This document shows positions 44,137 to 54,030 of a stretch of 64,000 bases of DNA, one piece after another. The translations under genes were made by a program, and so were the position numbers. Each line of letters starts with the position of its first letter. Positions within the stretch are counted from its first letter, which is position 1. This DNA comes from Arthrobacter sp. MYb229. Its GTDB lineage: Bacteria > Actinomycetota > Actinomycetes > Actinomycetales > Micrococcaceae. The notes beneath the pieces were generated by a model, which was given only the letters and a program-made list of their open reading frames with translations, was not told the origin of the DNA and did not search any database. The stretch covers positions 1 through 64,000 of the forward strand of contig NZ_PCPS01000009.1 of NCBI RefSeq assembly GCF_002975405.1, read 5' to 3'.

Positions 44137-46464
44137 CTAGCCGCCGACGTTGACGACGATACCGTCACGTCCGACATTGGCTTGAGGCATTGCAGCCCAG
44201 GCCAGTGAACGATCCGACCCGAAGATCAACTGGCCAATGTAGGCGTTTGCATCTGCGGAGAAGATCACGGCTTGGGCGTCTTCGGTGATTTCCTTCGGTT
44301 TGAACACCACGTTCTGCCCGGTCTTCACCTCAAGTTTGGTCGGCTTTGAAAGCTTCCCATCTTTGTCGACCACAACAGCTTCGACTGAGGCATCGGCGGA
44401 TGGCGCGGCAATGCTGAATTCACCGGTGCCGTTCGCTGAAATAGGTGCAACCTGCTTTCCCGCCAACGGCATGGAGCTGGCGGCCCAGGCGTTGTCCGAG
44501 GAATCCTTGGGATCCGCGCCGCGCACCATGCGCACGCTGCTGGTCACCGGAGCATCAGCTTCCACGACCACGGAGTACGCGCCCGCCTCGAGACCGTTGA
44601 GGTCGATGACGCTGGTTGCGTCGGAGGCTACCGCGAGGTTCGAGCCAAGATCCGCCTTGACTTCGCCTTCGGCACCCAAGATCTTCACCTTGAAACCTGC
44701 ACCCTGCGCACCTGTGGCCGAAACGTGAAGCTGCGGCACCAGTTTCTTGTCATCTTTGCTTAGTTCGTTTCGGTCATTCTTGTTGCCGAGCCAAACGCCC
44801 GGAATCACCTGCGTATTGGCTGCCGAAGCATTTGCAGCCACCAGGTCTACCCCGGAAGGCGTCAGGCCGCGCAACGCGGCCTGTTGGACCGAAGCGGTGA
44901 TCTTTCCGCCGAGGCTGGTGATATCGGCGGACACCGAATCCAAATTCTGGGCGTACCCGCCAAGCACCAAGGCCCGCGAGCTTCCCGGCGCAAGCACGAT
45001 GTTCTGCAGCGTGGAGGTGTCGATCAGACCCTCCGGGCCGCGCAGATCGATGGAGACCTGAGCGGTGGTGTGGGTCGGGTTCGACAGGTGAAGCACGCTG
45101 GTCGCACCGGTATTCGTCAGCAGCCCGGTGAAGCGCCAGTTGGAGGCTGGCGCCTGGCAGGTCGCCGCGGCCAGTCCCGCGAGGTCGCCATCCTTGGCCA
45201 AGAAACTGCGCATGGCGCTTCCCCAGGACGGTAGCTCACCCAAGGGTTGCAGGGAGAAGACTTGCGCCTTGTCTCGGCCGTTGGTGGTGTTTACCTTTCC
45301 AACCCGACCGGTCAGCCCCTCGTCATCGGCACCCAGAGACTGCGCCGCTTCAGCATCCGGAATGCGTTCGCTGAGCTGGGCCGGATCTGAGCTGCCCAGG
45401 TCTCGGAGCGTGGCACCGGGAATTCGCTTGCCCAAGTCTGAGACCAGGGCTGTGCGGATGTTGCTTGAGATTTGTTTTGCACCGGCGGCGAACTGTGGAT
45501 CGGTACCGTCCACGCCCTTGAGAAGTTGCGGAGTTCCGGCACAGACCGACTGGGCGTCGCCGGCCGGAAGACTGGTCACCGCCGCGGGGAGCGCCGTATT
45601 GGACGGTTGTGGTGCAAGCACCGAAGCCGCGGCGACCACGCCACCAGCGGCAATGATGGCCACCAGGCTGAGCAGCACGGCGCCCGCACGACGACGCACC
45701 GGAGCAGTTTCCTGGTCCTTACGTGCTGCCTTATTTGCGTCGTCTAGTTTGCGGCGGCGTCGGCTCGCAGTCGGATCTGCGGGCACCGAAGCCTCGCTAG
45801 TTTCCGCGGCGCTTAGGATTGCCGGCTGCGCCAGGGCTGCAGCCATTTTCTCTTCCTTGGCTTCAGGATCAGCCTCGGCTTCCGGCTCAGTCTGACGCTT
45901 CGGTTCTGGCTTGGCTTGCGGCTGGGCCTTGGCCCGGTCCTTGGCTTCCGCCTTTGCGGTGGCTTTGGCCTCGGCAGCTGCTTTCGCGTCGGCTTTTGCA
46001 GTAGCCTTCGCCGCTGCCTTGGCCTCAGCCTTGGCTTCCTTCTCGGCTTTAGCCTCGGCGCGCAATTCAGACTTGCTCTTTGTTTGCCGCGCGTTTACGG
46101 CAGGTTCGGCAGCCGGAGTGGATTCCGGCTTCGCCGCAGCCACCGGTTGCGGTGCGGGCTTGGCCGGTTCGGTTGAGGAGCCGGTTTCCGCTGTGGCCGG
46201 TTTAGCGGCAGGCTTATCGATGCCGCCCGGGGAGGGGCTTTCGGCTACCGCTGATCCTTGATCCTTAGGTGGTTCCGCAGCATGCGCGGGGTGCCCGGCC
46301 TGCTCATTTTTTGCGTCATCCGCGGCGAGCTTGTCGCTGCCGTCTGGGGAGGCGTTATCGGCTACCGCTGATCCTTGATCCTTACGTGGTTCCGCAGCGT
46401 GCGCGGGGTGTCCGGCATGCTCGTTTTTTGCGTCATCCGAAGCGGGATTCTTCTCATCACTCAC
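44137..46464 (-). CDS. DUF5719-family cell-envelope protein with N-terminal repeats
   Basis: A 775-residue protein. Residues 9-86 are two copies of a 39-residue unit (DDAKNEHAGHPAHAAEP and so on). Residues 125-220 are Ala/Lys/Glu-rich and probably helical. One membrane helix (AGAVLLSLVAIIAAGGVVAA, about 265-285) is followed by an extracellular beta-rich DUF5719 region. The GTG start uses the last base of the glycosyltransferase stop (TAGTG) and has GGAGAAAAA upstream, so translation is coupled. It likely works with that GT2 protein at the envelope. Function unknown. Confidence 0.85.
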   Translation of the reverse strand: MSDEKNPASDDAKNEHAGHPAHAAEPRKDQGSAVADNASPDGSDKLAADDAKNEQAGHPAHAAEPPKDQGSAVAESPSPGGIDKPAAKPATAETGSSTEPAKPAPQPVAAAKPESTPAAEPAVNARQTKSKSELRAEAKAEKEAKAEAKAAAKATAKADAKAAAEAKATAKAEAKDRAKAQPQAKPEPKRQTEPEAEADPEAKEEKMAAALAQPAILSAAETSEASVPADPTASRRRRKLDDANKAARKDQETAPVRRRAGAVLLSLVAIIAAGGVVAAASVLAPQPSNTALPAAVTSLPAGDAQSVCAGTPQLLKGVDGTDPQFAAGAKQISSNIRTALVSDLGKRIPGATLRDLGSSDPAQLSERIPDAEAAQSLGADDEGLTGRVGKVNTTNGRDKAQVFSLQPLGELPSWGSAMRSFLAKDGDLAGLAAATCQAPASNWRFTGLLTNTGATSVLHLSNPTHTTAQVSIDLRGPEGLIDTSTLQNIVLAPGSSRALVLGGYAQNLDSVSADITSLGGKITASVQQAALRGLTPSGVDLVAANASAANTQVIPGVWLGNKNDRNELSKDDKKLVPQLHVSATGAQGAGFKVKILGAEGEVKADLGSNLAVASDATSVIDLNGLEAGAYSVVVEADAPVTSSVRMVRGADPKDSSDNAWAASSMPLAGKQVAPISANGTGEFSIAAPSADASVEAVVVDKDGKLSKPTKLEVKTGQNVVFKPKEITEDAQAVIFSADANAYIGQLIFGSDRSLAWAAMPQANVGRDGIVVNVGG
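46244..46437. repeat. 117-bp tandem repeat inside the DUF5719 gene
   Basis: Segments 46244-46320 and 46361-46437 are nearly identical and lie 117 bp apart, giving the two 39-residue protein repeats. It is in frame and could vary in copy number. Confidence 0.85.
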
Positions 46465-49400
46465 TACTTTTTCTCCTGCTCGGTGTCGGTGTCCGAAATA
46501 CGGTCACCGAGCTTCGGGGCCAAGGTGTCACGGATCTCGTGCGTCCGTTCGCGAGCCTCCCGACGGCTCAACGGTGTTGAGCTCGTCGCGGGTTCCGCTT
46601 CGAAGGCTGGTTCTGCCGGCTCGCTGGCTACGTCGACTTCCCCGTCGGCCGATTCCTCGGCGGCGCGGAAACGATATTCGCTATTTCGGTAGCTAGCGAG
46701 GCGACGGGTACTGGGTACCGGGATCGCCAGCAATACCGCGATGAGCAACACGACGCCACCGAGGATCAGCGTAGGCAATGCCAAGGGTTCGAAGTGGGTC
46801 AGCGTCAGCTTGCCGCCTTCGGCCGGCACCTCATAGGCCTGCGCCCAGCGGGCATCCGAATCCCGGGGGTACGCTACCGCGCGCAACGGCGCGCCATCGA
46901 TACTGGCACGCAGCTTTGGATCCTGCGCGGTCGCCAATACAAGCGTGCGCGATGCATCGGCTGCGGGTATTTCAAGATCCTGGATACGCCCGCGGTTGGT
47001 GGGCAGTACCTGAACCCGGTCCGACTTGTCGATCAAGCGTGCAAATCCTGCGCCCGCATTCGGCGTGGAGCTTTCATAGTTGACGCGCCAAAGCCATCCG
47101 TTGTCGGTTTGCCCCACGGCGGCCAGGCCGGTCGCGGCATCCAGCACACGCACGGTGGCCGAGACGGATTCGCCGGTCTCGTTGAGCACTACAAACCCAA
47201 CACCCAGATCCCGCAAGGCTTCGCGGGAGTCGAGAGCGGATTCAGATAAAAGCATTGCCACGGCTTCGCGCTGCACGTTGCCCGTGGCCGAAGCCTCGTT
47301 TCGTGCGGGGTTCAGCAGCGATCCGCTCAGTTGCGCCACCTGCGAGGAACGGCTGATGGCGTCGAGTGTTTCGCCGGACCCGGTGAGCAGCTGGCTGTCG
47401 ATCTCGCCCGAAGCCCGCGGGGTGAGCACCAAGGTGCGCTCTGCGGATTCCGAGCGGCCGGCGTCCGCCGCGGTGGCCGGAATCGTCCGTTCCTGCGAGG
47501 GAGACACCCGCTGAGCGGCGTTCAGCGCGGTCAAGGTGCCATCTGGATTCTGCGAATTCAGCTGCGCACCGAGTGCCACCGAACCGGCGGCCAATACGCT
47601 AACCACGCTCAGCGCTGCCATCAGGCTCAAGACTGCCCGATTCGCCGGATGGCGAAGTGGGCGTGGCTGCTCCTCATGGCGCAAGGCTGCCAGCGCGTTG
47701 GCGGCTGCGGCAAGCATGGCGAAGACCGCGAAGGAAACAAACGGCGCGGTGTACGCGCTGACCGTCGTGGACGAGTCCAGGGAGACCGAAATGAAACCGA
47801 TCCCCCAGCCGGCCACCAAGGACAAGGCTGCGGCCCAGACGAGTTTGCGCGAATTCCGCCGCATGGTGGGGTCCAGGCTAAAGGATGACCCGAGTGCGCC
47901 CAATACCGCCAAGATCGCCACAGGCGCGCCCACCAGAGCCGCAGCGACCAAAGCCCACGGTCCGGCAGGCAGGATTCCCCAACCAAGCGGGGCGAGCATT
48001 GCGTCAAAGGCCTCGGGGAAGCCCAAAAGCATCTGCCACAGCGGGGCCGGGTTGAATGCCAGCGGTGCACCAGGTTCGGTAAACAACAGTCGTGGGTTGC
48101 CCAGTGCCTCGAAAAGCAAGGGCAGGTTCCACACCACGGCCGGCAGCGGAACCCACCACAGCGTGCGCGCCCGGCGCGGAGCCGAAAGCGCCAACACGTA
48201 GATCAGCACCACAAGTGCCAAGAAGAAAGGCATTGAACCGGTAGAAATTACCCACAGGATCAGTGCCGCGCAGGCCGAAGCAGTCCAGGCGGAAGTCTTT
48301 TTGGTTTGCTCGCTTGTTGCCGGCTTGCCCTCCGGGCGCACATGCGCGTTAAGCGCACGAAGCATGGCCAGGAAGAACAACGGCAGCAGGACGTGAATCA
48401 GTACCGAGCCCACCCGGCCGCTGGCCAGGGCCGAAATCAGGGCAGGCTGCAAGGCCCAGATCACGGCGGCGAAGAAACGTACCGCGCGCGAACGGCTCAC
48501 TACGCCCACGCCCCACCAGGCGGTGAGCGCCGCCAACGGCATGGCCGCCAGGAACAAGACAACCGAAGCCTGGTTCGCGTGGTTGAAGCTCAGCACCGAA
48601 AGCAGCCAGTACATGATGTCCGTGTTATCTGGAGCGGCGCTGAAGCCGGTGCCCGCGTTCTGCCACCACGAGGTGGCATTGGCACCGATCTCATTGAGCG
48701 TGCGCGACAGCGGACGCATGGAACCGCCGCTCAGGGCGTTGGCACCGATCAGCGAACGCCAGGCGATCAGCGAGGCCGCGGTCGTGATGAGCAATGCGAG
48801 AATCAGTGACAGCACCGCGGTGGTCCGCGGCGGCCGAGCAATTCGGACAAAGTCCGAGAAGTTCTCTCCGCTTGGCTCCACCATGCCCTCGGCGCCGGAG
48901 CCATCTCCGTAAACCTGCGAGTCGTCCGCACCGCTTGACAGGTTTCGCCGGTACTCGCGCACGGCGCTATTCGAAGTCATCAGCTTGCGCACCTGGCCAC
49001 GTGGCACCTTGCGGATTTGCTTGGTCCCGCGGCGCGAGGAAGCCAGCTTCACCGGCGAGAACAAGCCCCGCAAGGTCGAGCCCAAATGGCTGAACCCATG
49101 GCCCGGATCCTTGGCTAGAAGAGCCAAAAGGAAGTGCCCGATGCCGCCCAAAAGCAGGCCTAGCCAAAGAAATGGGAGCCCCAAGGTCGGTGCGAACTTC
49201 AGCCGCTGAAAGACCTCAGCGCGGCGTGCTTCGCCCGGTCCAGCCAGCGAGTCGACCACATCGACCTGATGGTAGACCTTCGCGGAGGGAACGACCACCA
49301 CACGGTGCCCAGCCAGGCGGTTGCGCCAGCATAGATCCACGTCGTCGCCGCGGCCTGGCAGCGCCGGGTCGAAACCACCTAATTCTTCAAAGACGTCGCG

Positions 49401-50033
49401 GCGGATAAACATTCCGGCCGAGGATACGGCAAAGTAGTCGCTTCGCCCGTCGTACTGTCCCTGGTCGACTTCGTCGATATCGATCATCGTCAGGCGCTGC
49501 GCCTTGCGGTCCACGCTGAGCCCGACTTCGGCCAAGCGGCGAGGATTGTCGATGTCCAGGATCTTGCAGCCTGCAATGGTCACGGATTCGGAGGCTTCGA
49601 CCGTACGCGTCAGTTGTTCTAGCGCGTCGGGAGCCGGCATCGAATCGTCGTGGATGATCCACAGCCACTCGTCGCGATCTGCACGAGCTTCGGGCAGGGA
49701 ATCAACCGCTTCTTGAACCGAAAGTCCCAACGACCCCGCAGGGGCCGAGAGCAGGGTCGCATTGGAAGGAAGATTTGCTTTTAATACCTGGCGTGAAGCG
49801 TCTTGGGATGACGCATCGACCCCGAGGTACCGTTCAATCGGCCGGGACTGGTTTCGCAGTGCGGCTAAAGTTCGGGGTAAAAAGTCAGCGCCATCGTGCG
49901 CGGCAACGATGGCGGTGACATGAATTGGCGGTCGAATTAGATTGCTCGTTTCCGTAGTCGGCGGCGTTCGCGCTCGGAGAGCCCTCCCCAGATGCCGAAG
50001 CGCTCGTCGTTGCTCAGCGCGTATTCCAAACAT
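46464..50033 (-). CDS. Giant family 2 glycosyltransferase with polytopic and extracellular domains
   Basis: About 1,150-1,189 residues. A GT2 domain (VTAIVAAHDGADFLP, LWIIHDDSMPAP, GRGDDVDLCWRNRLAGHRVV) leads into about 14 membrane segments, a large outside domain (about 860-1090), a last helix (LPTLILGGVVLLIAVLLAI) and an acidic tail. It is the conserved neighbour of whiB2 and DUF5719, probably adding sugars to an envelope polymer. The only ATG/GTG/TTG before the GT2 fold is at 50033, overlapping whiB2 by 97 nt and without a ribosome-binding site, so the true start is uncertain and may be an ATT near 49943. Confidence 0.85.
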   Translation of the reverse strand: MFGIRAEQRRALRHLGRALRARTPPTTETSNLIRPPIHVTAIVAAHDGADFLPRTLAALRNQSRPIERYLGVDASSQDASRQVLKANLPSNATLLSAPAGSLGLSVQEAVDSLPEARADRDEWLWIIHDDSMPAPDALEQLTRTVEASESVTIAGCKILDIDNPRRLAEVGLSVDRKAQRLTMIDIDEVDQGQYDGRSDYFAVSSAGMFIRRDVFEELGGFDPALPGRGDDVDLCWRNRLAGHRVVVVPSAKVYHQVDVVDSLAGPGEARRAEVFQRLKFAPTLGLPFLWLGLLLGGIGHFLLALLAKDPGHGFSHLGSTLRGLFSPVKLASSRRGTKQIRKVPRGQVRKLMTSNSAVREYRRNLSSGADDSQVYGDGSGAEGMVEPSGENFSDFVRIARPPRTTAVLSLILALLITTAASLIAWRSLIGANALSGGSMRPLSRTLNEIGANATSWWQNAGTGFSAAPDNTDIMYWLLSVLSFNHANQASVVLFLAAMPLAALTAWWGVGVVSRSRAVRFFAAVIWALQPALISALASGRVGSVLIHVLLPLFFLAMLRALNAHVRPEGKPATSEQTKKTSAWTASACAALILWVISTGSMPFFLALVVLIYVLALSAPRRARTLWWVPLPAVVWNLPLLFEALGNPRLLFTEPGAPLAFNPAPLWQMLLGFPEAFDAMLAPLGWGILPAGPWALVAAALVGAPVAILAVLGALGSSFSLDPTMRRNSRKLVWAAALSLVAGWGIGFISVSLDSSTTVSAYTAPFVSFAVFAMLAAAANALAALRHEEQPRPLRHPANRAVLSLMAALSVVSVLAAGSVALGAQLNSQNPDGTLTALNAAQRVSPSQERTIPATAADAGRSESAERTLVLTPRASGEIDSQLLTGSGETLDAISRSSQVAQLSGSLLNPARNEASATGNVQREAVAMLLSESALDSREALRDLGVGFVVLNETGESVSATVRVLDAATGLAAVGQTDNGWLWRVNYESSTPNAGAGFARLIDKSDRVQVLPTNRGRIQDLEIPAADASRTLVLATAQDPKLRASIDGAPLRAVAYPRDSDARWAQAYEVPAEGGKLTLTHFEPLALPTLILGGVVLLIAVLLAIPVPSTRRLASYRNSEYRFRAAEESADGEVDVASEPAEPAFEAEPATSSTPLSRREARERTHEIRDTLAPKLGDRISDTDTEQEKK

Positions 50034-50500
50034 TCTGAACGTACAACACAGGCACCGCAGACACGCTTAGCGTCGCGGGTCGAACCGCCCTTTTCTGGGA
50101 AAAATGCTTCGGGGTCGGTCTGCGCGCACAAAGCGCGGGCCTGCCAACCGAGCTCGCCTTCGTCGACTTCGCCACCGACGCCGAGCCAAACGGCCTTGAT
50201 GCTTTCGCGAACCTGTTCGTCTTCATCCAGCTCCGGAGCCCACGACCCTGCGGTCGATCCGCCTTCGGTTTCCGCTGGCGCATGCTCCCGTAGGAAGTCT
50301 TCTGCGGCGTTCTCCAGATCTGCGGCAACCGCAACACGTGCGGATTCACCAGCCTGTGGATCGACAAACCAGTCCGATGGTGCACCCTCAACCCCGTATT
50401 GGGCGGACGCTACAGCCGATGTCGAAAAATCGGAGTACCCCTGCTCCAGCTTCGTCATGTTGATGTTGACCTTTCGATTGGTTTGAGAAGATCGAGCCAT
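49937..50500 (-). CDS. whiB2: WhiB-family iron-sulfur regulator (WhiB2/WhmD-like)
   Basis: A 187-residue Wbl protein. Four cluster cysteines (125, 148, 151, 157) lie in ALCAQTDPEAFFP and RVCGACVVRSECLEYAL, then GIWGGLSERERRRLRKR, the turn and basic DNA-contact tail. Residues 1-110 are an acidic extension not found in short mycobacterial WhiB2. Identity as WhiB2, a regulator of septation in mycobacteria, rests on the neighbours (zincin-like, DUF3499, GT2, manA downstream). ATG 50500 has GGGAG upstream; ATG 50458 is weaker. Confidence 0.88.
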   Translation of the reverse strand: MARSSQTNRKVNINMTKLEQGYSDFSTSAVASAQYGVEGAPSDWFVDPQAGESARVAVAADLENAAEDFLREHAPAETEGGSTAGSWAPELDEDEQVRESIKAVWLGVGGEVDEGELGWQARALCAQTDPEAFFPEKGGSTRDAKRVCGACVVRSECLEYALSNDERFGIWGGLSERERRRLRKRAI

Positions 50501-50740
50501 CCGTGCTCCCGATCCATACGTCTCTATTTATTCCATCGAAATAGTGAAACGATGGACGAGCCGAACTCACCATCTAATTACAGCCGTGTAACTCGGTCAT
50601 AGTCAAGCGGGGAGGATATTCTATGGAGAGTTCTCAGGAAACTCTCGGCACAACACGCCGCGAAAGACACCAATGAATCCGGCGAGTCGCAACTTCCGCG
50701 AATTGTCGGTAAATTCTCAGTAAATTATTTAAGGTGGAAA

Positions 50741-51469
50741 ATGCCGTTCAACTCCGCTAAGGGAGCCTTTGCCGAAGGTCTGCTAGCACCGCGCCGGGCC
50801 TCGGCCACACCATGGCTCACCTGGTACTCGACTTCCGGCGAAAGAATCGAGCTGTCGGGCAAGGTCTTTGACAATTGGGTCGCTAAGAGCGCAAACCTTC
50901 TGGGCGAGATTTTCGACCTCGACGAAGAATCGATAGTGGTCTTGGACCTCAGCGCGCACTGGAAATCCCTGGTCCTGGCGCTTGCTTCCCTGCATCACGG
51001 AGCCACCTTGGTTTCCGCCGAACATGGCCAGGCGGCCGAGGCGCAACTTTGGATCACCAGCAACCCAACAGATGAGCGCATTCCCGGCGCTGCGGAAATC
51101 TTGGCGGTCAACCCCGCAGCCATGGCGCTGTCTTTCGGCGCCGATCTAGGCCCGGTGGCCGAAGACTACAACGCCAATGTGCGCACCTATGGGGACCAGT
51201 TCTACCCCTCGGCGGTATCCGGCTCACGAATCAGCCTCATCACCGCCGGCGGCCAAGAGCTGTCTAACGCAGAATTATTTGCCGCCGAAGCACCGGCCCG
51301 CGGCACCATCTTGGTGCGCGCAGATATCCCGGTTCTTGACCTGCTGCCTTACGCGGTGGCGCAGTGGAAGGCCGGCGATACGATCGTATTGGTCGATGAA
51401 ACCATGGAGGTGAGCGACCGGCTTCGCGAGGGCGAGAAAATCAGCCACGATTACCTACTCGCTGATTAG
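50741..51469 (+). CDS. TIGR03089-family protein
   Basis: A 242-residue protein with the TIGR03089 pattern: PWLTWYSTSGERIELSGKVF, then VVLDLSAHWKSLVLALASLH and a C-terminal VAQWKAGDTIVLV. The fold resembles the N-terminal half of an acyl-adenylating enzyme without its catalytic parts. Found only in actinobacteria near whiB2/gtrA. Its stop overlaps the convergent gtrA stop by 4 bp. Function unknown. Confidence 0.82.
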   Translation: MPFNSAKGAFAEGLLAPRRASATPWLTWYSTSGERIELSGKVFDNWVAKSANLLGEIFDLDEESIVVLDLSAHWKSLVLALASLHHGATLVSAEHGQAAEAQLWITSNPTDERIPGAAEILAVNPAAMALSFGADLGPVAEDYNANVRTYGDQFYPSAVSGSRISLITAGGQELSNAELFAAEAPARGTILVRADIPVLDLLPYAVAQWKAGDTIVLVDETMEVSDRLREGEKISHDYLLAD

Positions 51470-52023
51470 CTCTTCCCAGTGGGGATGGTGCCGGTGTCCG
51501 GGGAAACGGCCTGGGTGCCGGCAGTCTTCTCGTGATGGGCCAAAAGCTCATGGTCGTGGGCAAACTTCCCCTCTTGATCCATCTCGGCGCCGAAGACCCA
51601 GAAACGGTATGCGAAGAAACGGAAGATGGTGCCCAGCACCAAGCCAACAACGGAGCCGGCAATAAATACGCTGGTCGGGTCGGTCAGGTTCAAAACGTAC
51701 TTGGTGAACCAAACACAGGCGGCGGCGATGCCCAGCCCGATGGCGTTCATAATCAGGAACATCACCAGTTCGCGAGCGACATTTGCCTGGCGGCGGTGGC
51801 GGAAGGTCCAAAAGCGATTGGCCACCCACGAGAACAAGGTCGCGACGATGCCGGCGATGATCTTGGCTTTTACCTGCGAATCGCTCATCGGTCCATGCAA
51901 CAACCACACATAGATTCCGGAGTCGATGATGAACGCAATTCCACCGACAACGCCGAACTTCGCCACTTCGCGCCAGAGCAGCGAAATGAGTCCAGCTAGT
52001 TTTCGTGAGATGCGCTCGAACAT
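51466..52023 (-). CDS. GtrA-family membrane protein (polyprenyl-linked sugar flippase candidate)
   Basis: A 185-residue protein with four membrane helices (VAKFGVVGGIAFIIDSGIYV, IIAGIVATLFSWVANRFWTF, VMFLIMNAIGLGIAAACVWF, SVFIAGSVVGLVLGTIFRFF) and a polar C-terminal tail. The GtrA motif ANRFWTFRHRR is present. Such proteins move or present lipid-linked sugars at the membrane. ATG 52023 has GGAGGAAA upstream. Placement beside purK matches mycobacteria. Confidence 0.9.
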   Translation of the reverse strand: MFERISRKLAGLISLLWREVAKFGVVGGIAFIIDSGIYVWLLHGPMSDSQVKAKIIAGIVATLFSWVANRFWTFRHRRQANVARELVMFLIMNAIGLGIAAACVWFTKYVLNLTDPTSVFIAGSVVGLVLGTIFRFFAYRFWVFGAEMDQEGKFAHDHELLAHHEKTAGTQAVSPDTGTIPTGKS

Positions 52024-52251
52024 TTTCCTCCAGACGTTTCGTCGCTCTTGCTGACCCAATTTCGAATCAGCAAGACCTAGAGATCGTCAGAATCCCGGGA
52101 AGTGCAGTTCCCTCGGTTATCGGTTTAGTGTTGCCCCGAATACGCAATGGCATGAGGGCACATCTGCCTATTTTATCCGCATTTCCTGACAATTCCCCGG
52201 ATTTGGTGAGTAATCAGTCACCGCGAGGACGGGAAGCCAGAACTATTTCGA

Positions 52252-52257
52252 TAACCT
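52252..52257 (+). promoter_or_regulatory. -10 element of purK (probably leaderless)
   Basis: TAACCT lies 6 nt before the GTG start of purK. The AGAGGG between them is too close to act as a normal ribosome-binding site. Confidence 0.45.
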
Positions 52258-52263
52258 AGAGGG

Positions 52264-53424
52264 GTGAGCTTCCCTAAAATTGGTGTGATTGGCGGCGGGC
52301 AACTAGCCCGAATGATGGCCCCAGAGGCCCTGAACCTCGGATTTGAACTGCATGTTCTCGCCGAAGGCCCGGACGTATCGGCGGCACGTTGCGTGCCCGA
52401 TGCGCCCATTGGCGACTACAAGGACTTGGCGACCCTGCGCGCCTTCGCCCAGGGTAAAGACGTGGTGACCTTCGACCACGAGCATGTTCCCAATGAGTTC
52501 CTCACCACACTCATTAATGAGGGGATCAATGTCCAGCCCCGCCCAGAGGCCCTGATCCACGCGCAAGACAAGCTGGTGATGCGTGCTGCGATTGAGAAGC
52601 TCGGACTTCCAAACCCGGCGTGGGCCAAAGTGGAAAACGTAGCCGAGCTGATTGCCTTCGGTGAGCAGACCGGGTGGCCGATCGTGCTCAAAACCCCTCG
52701 CGGCGGCTACGACGGCAAGGGCGTACGCATGTTGGAGAACGCCGAACAGGCGCGTGAAGCCGAAGCCTGGTTCGCCAACGGCGCCCTGCTGGCCGAAGAC
52801 AAGGTGGATTTCACCCGTGAGCTCTCGGCCATGGTCGCGCGCACTCCTTCCGGCGAGCGGAAAGCCTGGCCGGTAGTCCACACCATCCAGGTTGACGGCG
52901 TCTGCGACGAAGTGATTGCACCGGCCCAAGACATCTCGGCGGAAACCGCGGCTACCGCCTCAAACGCTGCCATGCGCATCGCCGAAGAGTTTGGCGTCAC
53001 CGGCGTCATGGCAGCTGAGCTTTTCGAAACTCCGGGACAGGGTGCCGGTTTCGTCATCAACGAACTTGCCATGCGCCCGCATAACACCGGGCACTGGACC
53101 ATGAACGGTTCGGTCACCAGCCAGTTCGAGCAGCACCTTCGTGCAGTCTTGGACTTGCCGCTGGGTGAAACCCGCGAACTTGGGTTGACCGTGATGAAGA
53201 ATTTCCTCGGCGGAGCCAACCAGGATCTGTTCTCCGCATTCCAGGCCGCATTGGCCGCCGCGCCGGATGTCAAGGTACACGCCTACGGAAAATCGGTGCG
53301 TCCCGGACGCAAGATCGGACACGTTAATGTGGTGGCCGAGGATGGCCAACGCGTAGAAGAACTACGTGAACGCGCCGACCGGGTCGCGAGCTTAATCCGT
53401 GATGGCATCACCCCGACCGCCTAG
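52264..53424 (+). CDS. purK: N5-carboxyaminoimidazole ribonucleotide synthase
   Basis: A 386-residue ATP-grasp enzyme that carboxylates AIR with bicarbonate and ATP in purine synthesis. GVIGGGQLARMMAPEALNLG at the N-terminus, VLKTPRGGYDGKGVRML (ATP loop) and ELAMRPHNTGHWTMNGSVTS are diagnostic. The start is a GTG at 52264. purE follows after 55 bp. The C-terminal domain is complete. Confidence 0.95.
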   Translation: MSFPKIGVIGGGQLARMMAPEALNLGFELHVLAEGPDVSAARCVPDAPIGDYKDLATLRAFAQGKDVVTFDHEHVPNEFLTTLINEGINVQPRPEALIHAQDKLVMRAAIEKLGLPNPAWAKVENVAELIAFGEQTGWPIVLKTPRGGYDGKGVRMLENAEQAREAEAWFANGALLAEDKVDFTRELSAMVARTPSGERKAWPVVHTIQVDGVCDEVIAPAQDISAETAATASNAAMRIAEEFGVTGVMAAELFETPGQGAGFVINELAMRPHNTGHWTMNGSVTSQFEQHLRAVLDLPLGETRELGLTVMKNFLGGANQDLFSAFQAALAAAPDVKVHAYGKSVRPGRKIGHVNVVAEDGQRVEELRERADRVASLIRDGITPTA

Positions 53425-53479
53425 GCTTTCAGCAAGGCTCGCTCATTTTGGGCCACGATCTTCAAGGACATAGATTCTA

Positions 53480-54013
53480 ATGACTGAAACAGCACCACTT
53501 GTCGGACTCGTCATGGGTTCGGACTCCGACTGGCCGGTTATGCGGCTGGCCGCCGAGGCGCTTACCGAATTCGGTATCCCCTTCGAAGCTGACGTCGTTT
53601 CGGCGCACCGTATGCCCACCGAAATGATCGAGTACGGCCAGCGCGCCCACACCCGTGGCCTGCGCGTGATTATCGCCGGCGCCGGTGGCGCCGCGCATCT
53701 GCCGGGCATGCTCGCCTCGGTGACGCCGCTTCCGGTGGTGGGTGTTCCGGTACCATTAGCCAAGCTCGATGGAATGGATTCCCTCTTGTCGATCGTGCAG
53801 ATGCCTGCCGGCGTGCCAGTGGCTACCGTCTCCATTGGCGGTGCCCGCAATGCCGGCCTGTTAGCTGTGCGTATGCTGGCATCGGGAACCGACGAGCTCG
53901 CCAAGTCGTTACAGGTTAAGTTGCTAGCCTTCGCAGATTCGCTGCGCGATTCTGCGTATGCCAAGGGCGCCGCGTTGCGTGCCGAGGTAGCAAACGAGAA
54001 CTTCTCTTCCTAA
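53480..54013 (+). CDS. purE: N5-carboxyaminoimidazole ribonucleotide mutase
   Basis: A 177-residue class I PurE that converts N5-CAIR to [28 protein letters not shown] (with the catalytic His) and [16 protein letters not shown] match the active site. It is the partner of PurK just upstream. Confidence 0.95.
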   Translation: MTETAPLVGLVMGSDSDWPVMRLAAEALTEFGIPFEADVVSAHRMPTEMIEYGQRAHTRGLRVIIAGAGGAAHLPGMLASVTPLPVVGVPVPLAKLDGMDSLLSIVQMPAGVPVATVSIGGARNAGLLAVRMLASGTDELAKSLQVKLLAFADSLRDSAYAKGAALRAEVANENFSS

Positions 54014-54030
54014 GGAAAGTCACAAAGTAC

